Below, in pieces: positions 4,949-6,138 of a stretch of 6,138 nt of DNA. The stretch lies in NCBI GenBank assembly GCA_005885085.1, contig VAXY01000141.1:2550-8687 (forward strand), read 5' to 3'. The notes under the pieces are model-generated. The model was given only the letters and a program-made list of their open reading frames with translations. It searched no databases and was not told the DNA's origin. Positions within the stretch are counted from its first letter, which is position 1. Each line of letters opens with the position of its first letter. The DNA comes from Actinomycetota bacterium. GTDB lineage: Bacteria; Actinomycetota; Thermoleophilia; Gaiellales; Gaiellaceae. The position numbers and the translations under genes are program-made.

Positions 4949-5363
4949 ATCTGACGCCGCCGTCCCCCCCAGCGGGGCGGGACCACCAGGCGTCGTCACC
5001 GGCCGACATCGCGCCCTGCAGCTGGTCGACGTAGCTGACGAGATCGCGTTCGCGCCGGTCGAGCGTCTGCTCGAGCTCTTCGAGCTCGGTGCGCCAGCGT
5101 TCGATCTTGTCTTCGCGGATCTGCACGTCGGCCTCGAACTCGGCTTCGCGTTGCAGCAGATCCGTCTCCCGCTGGTTGAGCTCGACGACGCGCGCGTCGA
5201 CCGCCGTCTCGGAGAGCGGAGCCGTTGCCGGGATCGCCGGAGTCGCCTGGACAGGGGCCACCGGCAGTCCCTCGATCAACGGAGCGAGGGCGTCTGCCTG
5301 CTCCGCAGCGATCTCCACGCGGAGCACCAATGGCTTGGGGGAAGTGAATTCCAGGTCAGACAT
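4947..5363 (-). CDS. Coiled-coil protein of unknown function
   Basis: A 138-residue protein that I do not recognise. It has a short N-terminal part with possible beta strand (PLVLRVEIAAEQADALAPL, 11-29), an Ala/Pro-rich linker (35-50: VAPVQATPAIPATAPL), a long charged helix from about 56 to 116 and a Gly-rich tail (GDDAWWSRPAGGDGG, 122-136). The helix repeats LxxRE-type units (LNQRETDLL, LLQREAEFE, LDRRERDLV) with a heptad-like spacing, so a dimeric coiled coil is likely. There is no signal peptide or membrane helix, hence probably cytoplasmic. The start is ATG 5363; upstream in-frame GTG 5381 is possible, and neither has a Shine-Dalgarno. It is transcribed away from the ANTAR regulator across an 82-bp gap and converges on the kinase gene, so it lies between the two signalling partners on the opposite strand. 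A role as scaffold or partner is only a guess. Confidence 0.72.
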   Translation of the reverse strand: MSDLEFTSPKPLVLRVEIAAEQADALAPLIEGLPVAPVQATPAIPATAPLSETAVDARVVELNQRETDLLQREAEFEADVQIREDKIERWRTELEELEQTLDRRERDLVSYVDQLQGAMSAGDDAWWSRPAGGDGGVR

Positions 5364-5413
5364 AAGGATTGCCGCACACACAGAATCGCCGCTCCAGGCC
5401 CCGGGCACCATCC

Positions 5414-5423
5414 CTCGGCCGAG
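5414..5423. promoter_or_regulatory. Perfect 10-bp palindrome in the divergent promoter gap
   Basis: CTCGGCCGAG lies about midway between the divergent starts at 5363 and 5446, 22 nt before the regulator start. It could be a small operator shared by both genes, but such palindromes also arise by chance in GC-rich DNA. Confidence 0.2.
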
Positions 5424-5445
5424 CGTTTCGAGCAAACTCACTCCC

Positions 5446-6015
5446 GTGCGGATCCTGGTCGCCGAGGACGAGACGATCATCCGGCTCGATCTCCGTGCCC
5501 TGCTCGAGCGGGCGGGCTTCGAGGTCTGCGCGGAGGCGCGGGACGGCGAGGAGGCCGTCGCGCTGGCGCGGTCGGAGCAACCGGATGTCGCCGTCCTCGA
5601 CGTGAAGATGCCCAAGCTGGACGGGATCGAGGCCGCGCGCCGGATCCTCAACGAGCGGCCGATCCCGATCGTGATGCTGACGGCCTACGGCCAGGACGAG
5701 CTCGTTCAGCGTGCGGCCGAGGCCGGCGTCTTCGGTTATCTCGTCAAGCCGTTTCGCGAGCAGGACCTACTCCCGGCGATTCGCACCGCGCGTGCCCGCC
5801 ACGAGGAGCTAGCCGCTTTGCGCGAAGAGGCGGAGTCGCTGGCCGAGGCGCTCGCCGCGCGTAAGGCGATCGAACGCGCCAAAGGCCTGCTGATGGAGAA
5901 GGAGGGCCTCTCCGAACAGGACGCGTTCGCGCGACTACGGAAAGCCAGCCAGATCTCCGGGCGGCCTTTGAAGGTCGTCGCGGAGGCGTTGATCGCCACG
6001 TTCGACAAGTCGTAG
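5446..6015 (+). CDS. pdtaR: ANTAR-domain response regulator, PdtaR-like (RNA-binding antiterminator)
   Basis: A 189-residue cytoplasmic regulator. The receiver domain (1-118) has the acidic pair Glu7-Asp8, phosphoacceptor Asp52 in AVLDVKMP, Thr79 in MLTAYGQ and Lys101 in YLVKPF. A helical linker (about 115-137, RHEELAALREEAESL) leads to a C-terminal ANTAR domain (about 138-184). That domain has the family signature RKAIERAKGLLMEKEGLSE, then AFARLRKAS and LKVVAEALI. ANTAR proteins, when phosphorylated, dimerise and bind paired small RNA hairpins to prevent transcription termination. Domain order and sequence closely follow mycobacterial PdtaR (about 205 residues), which lacks a DNA-binding domain. 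The likely kinase is the HisKA_2 protein at 3318. The start is GTG 5446, giving VRILVAEDE; there is no Shine-Dalgarno, so the mRNA may be leaderless or very short-leadered. The next gene on the right converges with a 1-nt gap. Confidence 0.95.
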   Translation: MRILVAEDETIIRLDLRALLERAGFEVCAEARDGEEAVALARSEQPDVAVLDVKMPKLDGIEAARRILNERPIPIVMLTAYGQDELVQRAAEAGVFGYLVKPFREQDLLPAIRTARARHEELAALREEAESLAEALAARKAIERAKGLLMEKEGLSEQDAFARLRKASQISGRPLKVVAEALIATFDKS

Positions 6016-6016
6016 G

Positions 6017-6136
6017 TCAGAAGGGCCGCGTCAGGTCCACGACGACCCCGAGGCCGACGAGCACGAGACCGAGCAGGAAGACCGGCTCCTGCCTCGCGCC
6101 AATCGGTCGCCGGCGCGTGATCGTGCCCCGGATCAT
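6017..6136 (-). CDS. Short membrane-helix reading frame at right edge, possibly partial
   Basis: A minus-strand frame ends at TGA (6019-6017), 1 nt from the end of the ANTAR gene, and is open to the right edge. An ATG at 6136 would give 39 residues, beginning MIRGTITRRRPIG and containing one hydrophobic helix (VFLLGLVLVGLGVVVDL) before a short TRPF tail. Basic residues before the helix fit a cytoplasmic N-side. It could be a complete tiny membrane protein or the end of a larger one; the window stops 2 bases beyond the ATG, so no upstream signal can be judged. Function unknown. Confidence 0.45.
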   Translation of the reverse strand: MIRGTITRRRPIGARQEPVFLLGLVLVGLGVVVDLTRPF

Positions 6137-6138
6137 CG

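Noticed and set aside
5089..5445. Longer N-terminus for the ANTAR regulator from ATG 5089
   Set aside because: The extra part is Ser/Arg-rich antisense to the coiled-coil gene; the receiver domain begins normally at GTG 5446.

Overview
This is a GC-rich window (codon third positions almost all G or C). GTG and TTG starts are common, and there is an ANTAR-type response regulator with a PdtaS-like HisKA_2 histidine kinase. Together these point to an actinobacterium. The alpha-type glutamine synthetase and the small DUF6220-like membrane protein would fit a deep-branching soil lineage such as Thermoleophilia, but the class-level guess is an inference and was not tested. No transposase, integrase, tRNA, rRNA or CRISPR array is visible.

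Layout. Positions 1-847 hold most of a dTDP-glucose 4,6-dehydratase gene (rfbB/rmlB) on the minus strand, running off the left edge. The 137-bp divergent gap 848-984 carries a likely rfbB promoter and, next to the glnA ribosome binding site, a 41-bp element made of two tandem GGGGTCTGACCCC palindromes. glnA (985-2349, +) follows. Its downstream gap has two hairpins and then an almost perfect inverted copy of the 41-bp element (2464-2505), so glnA sits between long inverted repeats. That second copy also supplies the stop codon of a small minus-strand PRC-barrel-like gene (2501-2755). Next comes a plus-strand pair: a four-helix DUF6220-like membrane protein (2883-3308) and, 9 nt later, a GAF-GAF-HisKA_2-HATPase sensor kinase (3318-4727). 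The convergent gap 4728-4946 is packed with strong stem-loops, three of which have the unusually stable GCGNAGC mini-hairpin at the tip. A minus-strand coiled-coil protein of unknown function (4947-5363) and a divergent REC-ANTAR response regulator (5446-6015) follow. A minus-strand reading frame with one membrane helix (6017-6136 or beyond) reaches the right edge.

How the parts fit. The kinase and the ANTAR regulator are very probably partners in a PdtaS/PdtaR-type two-component system, in which the output binds RNA and acts by antitermination. glnA makes glutamine from glutamate and ammonia and is the nitrogen-assimilation gene of the window. RNA-binding ANTAR systems elsewhere control nitrogen-related leaders, which makes the structured glnA leader worth testing, although its loops do not match the canonical ANTAR target. 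rfbB belongs to dTDP-sugar (rhamnose) synthesis for cell-surface polysaccharide and looks unrelated to the rest.

The most unusual features are the inverted palindrome-pair elements flanking glnA and the cluster of GCGNAGC-tipped hairpins at 4765-4948.
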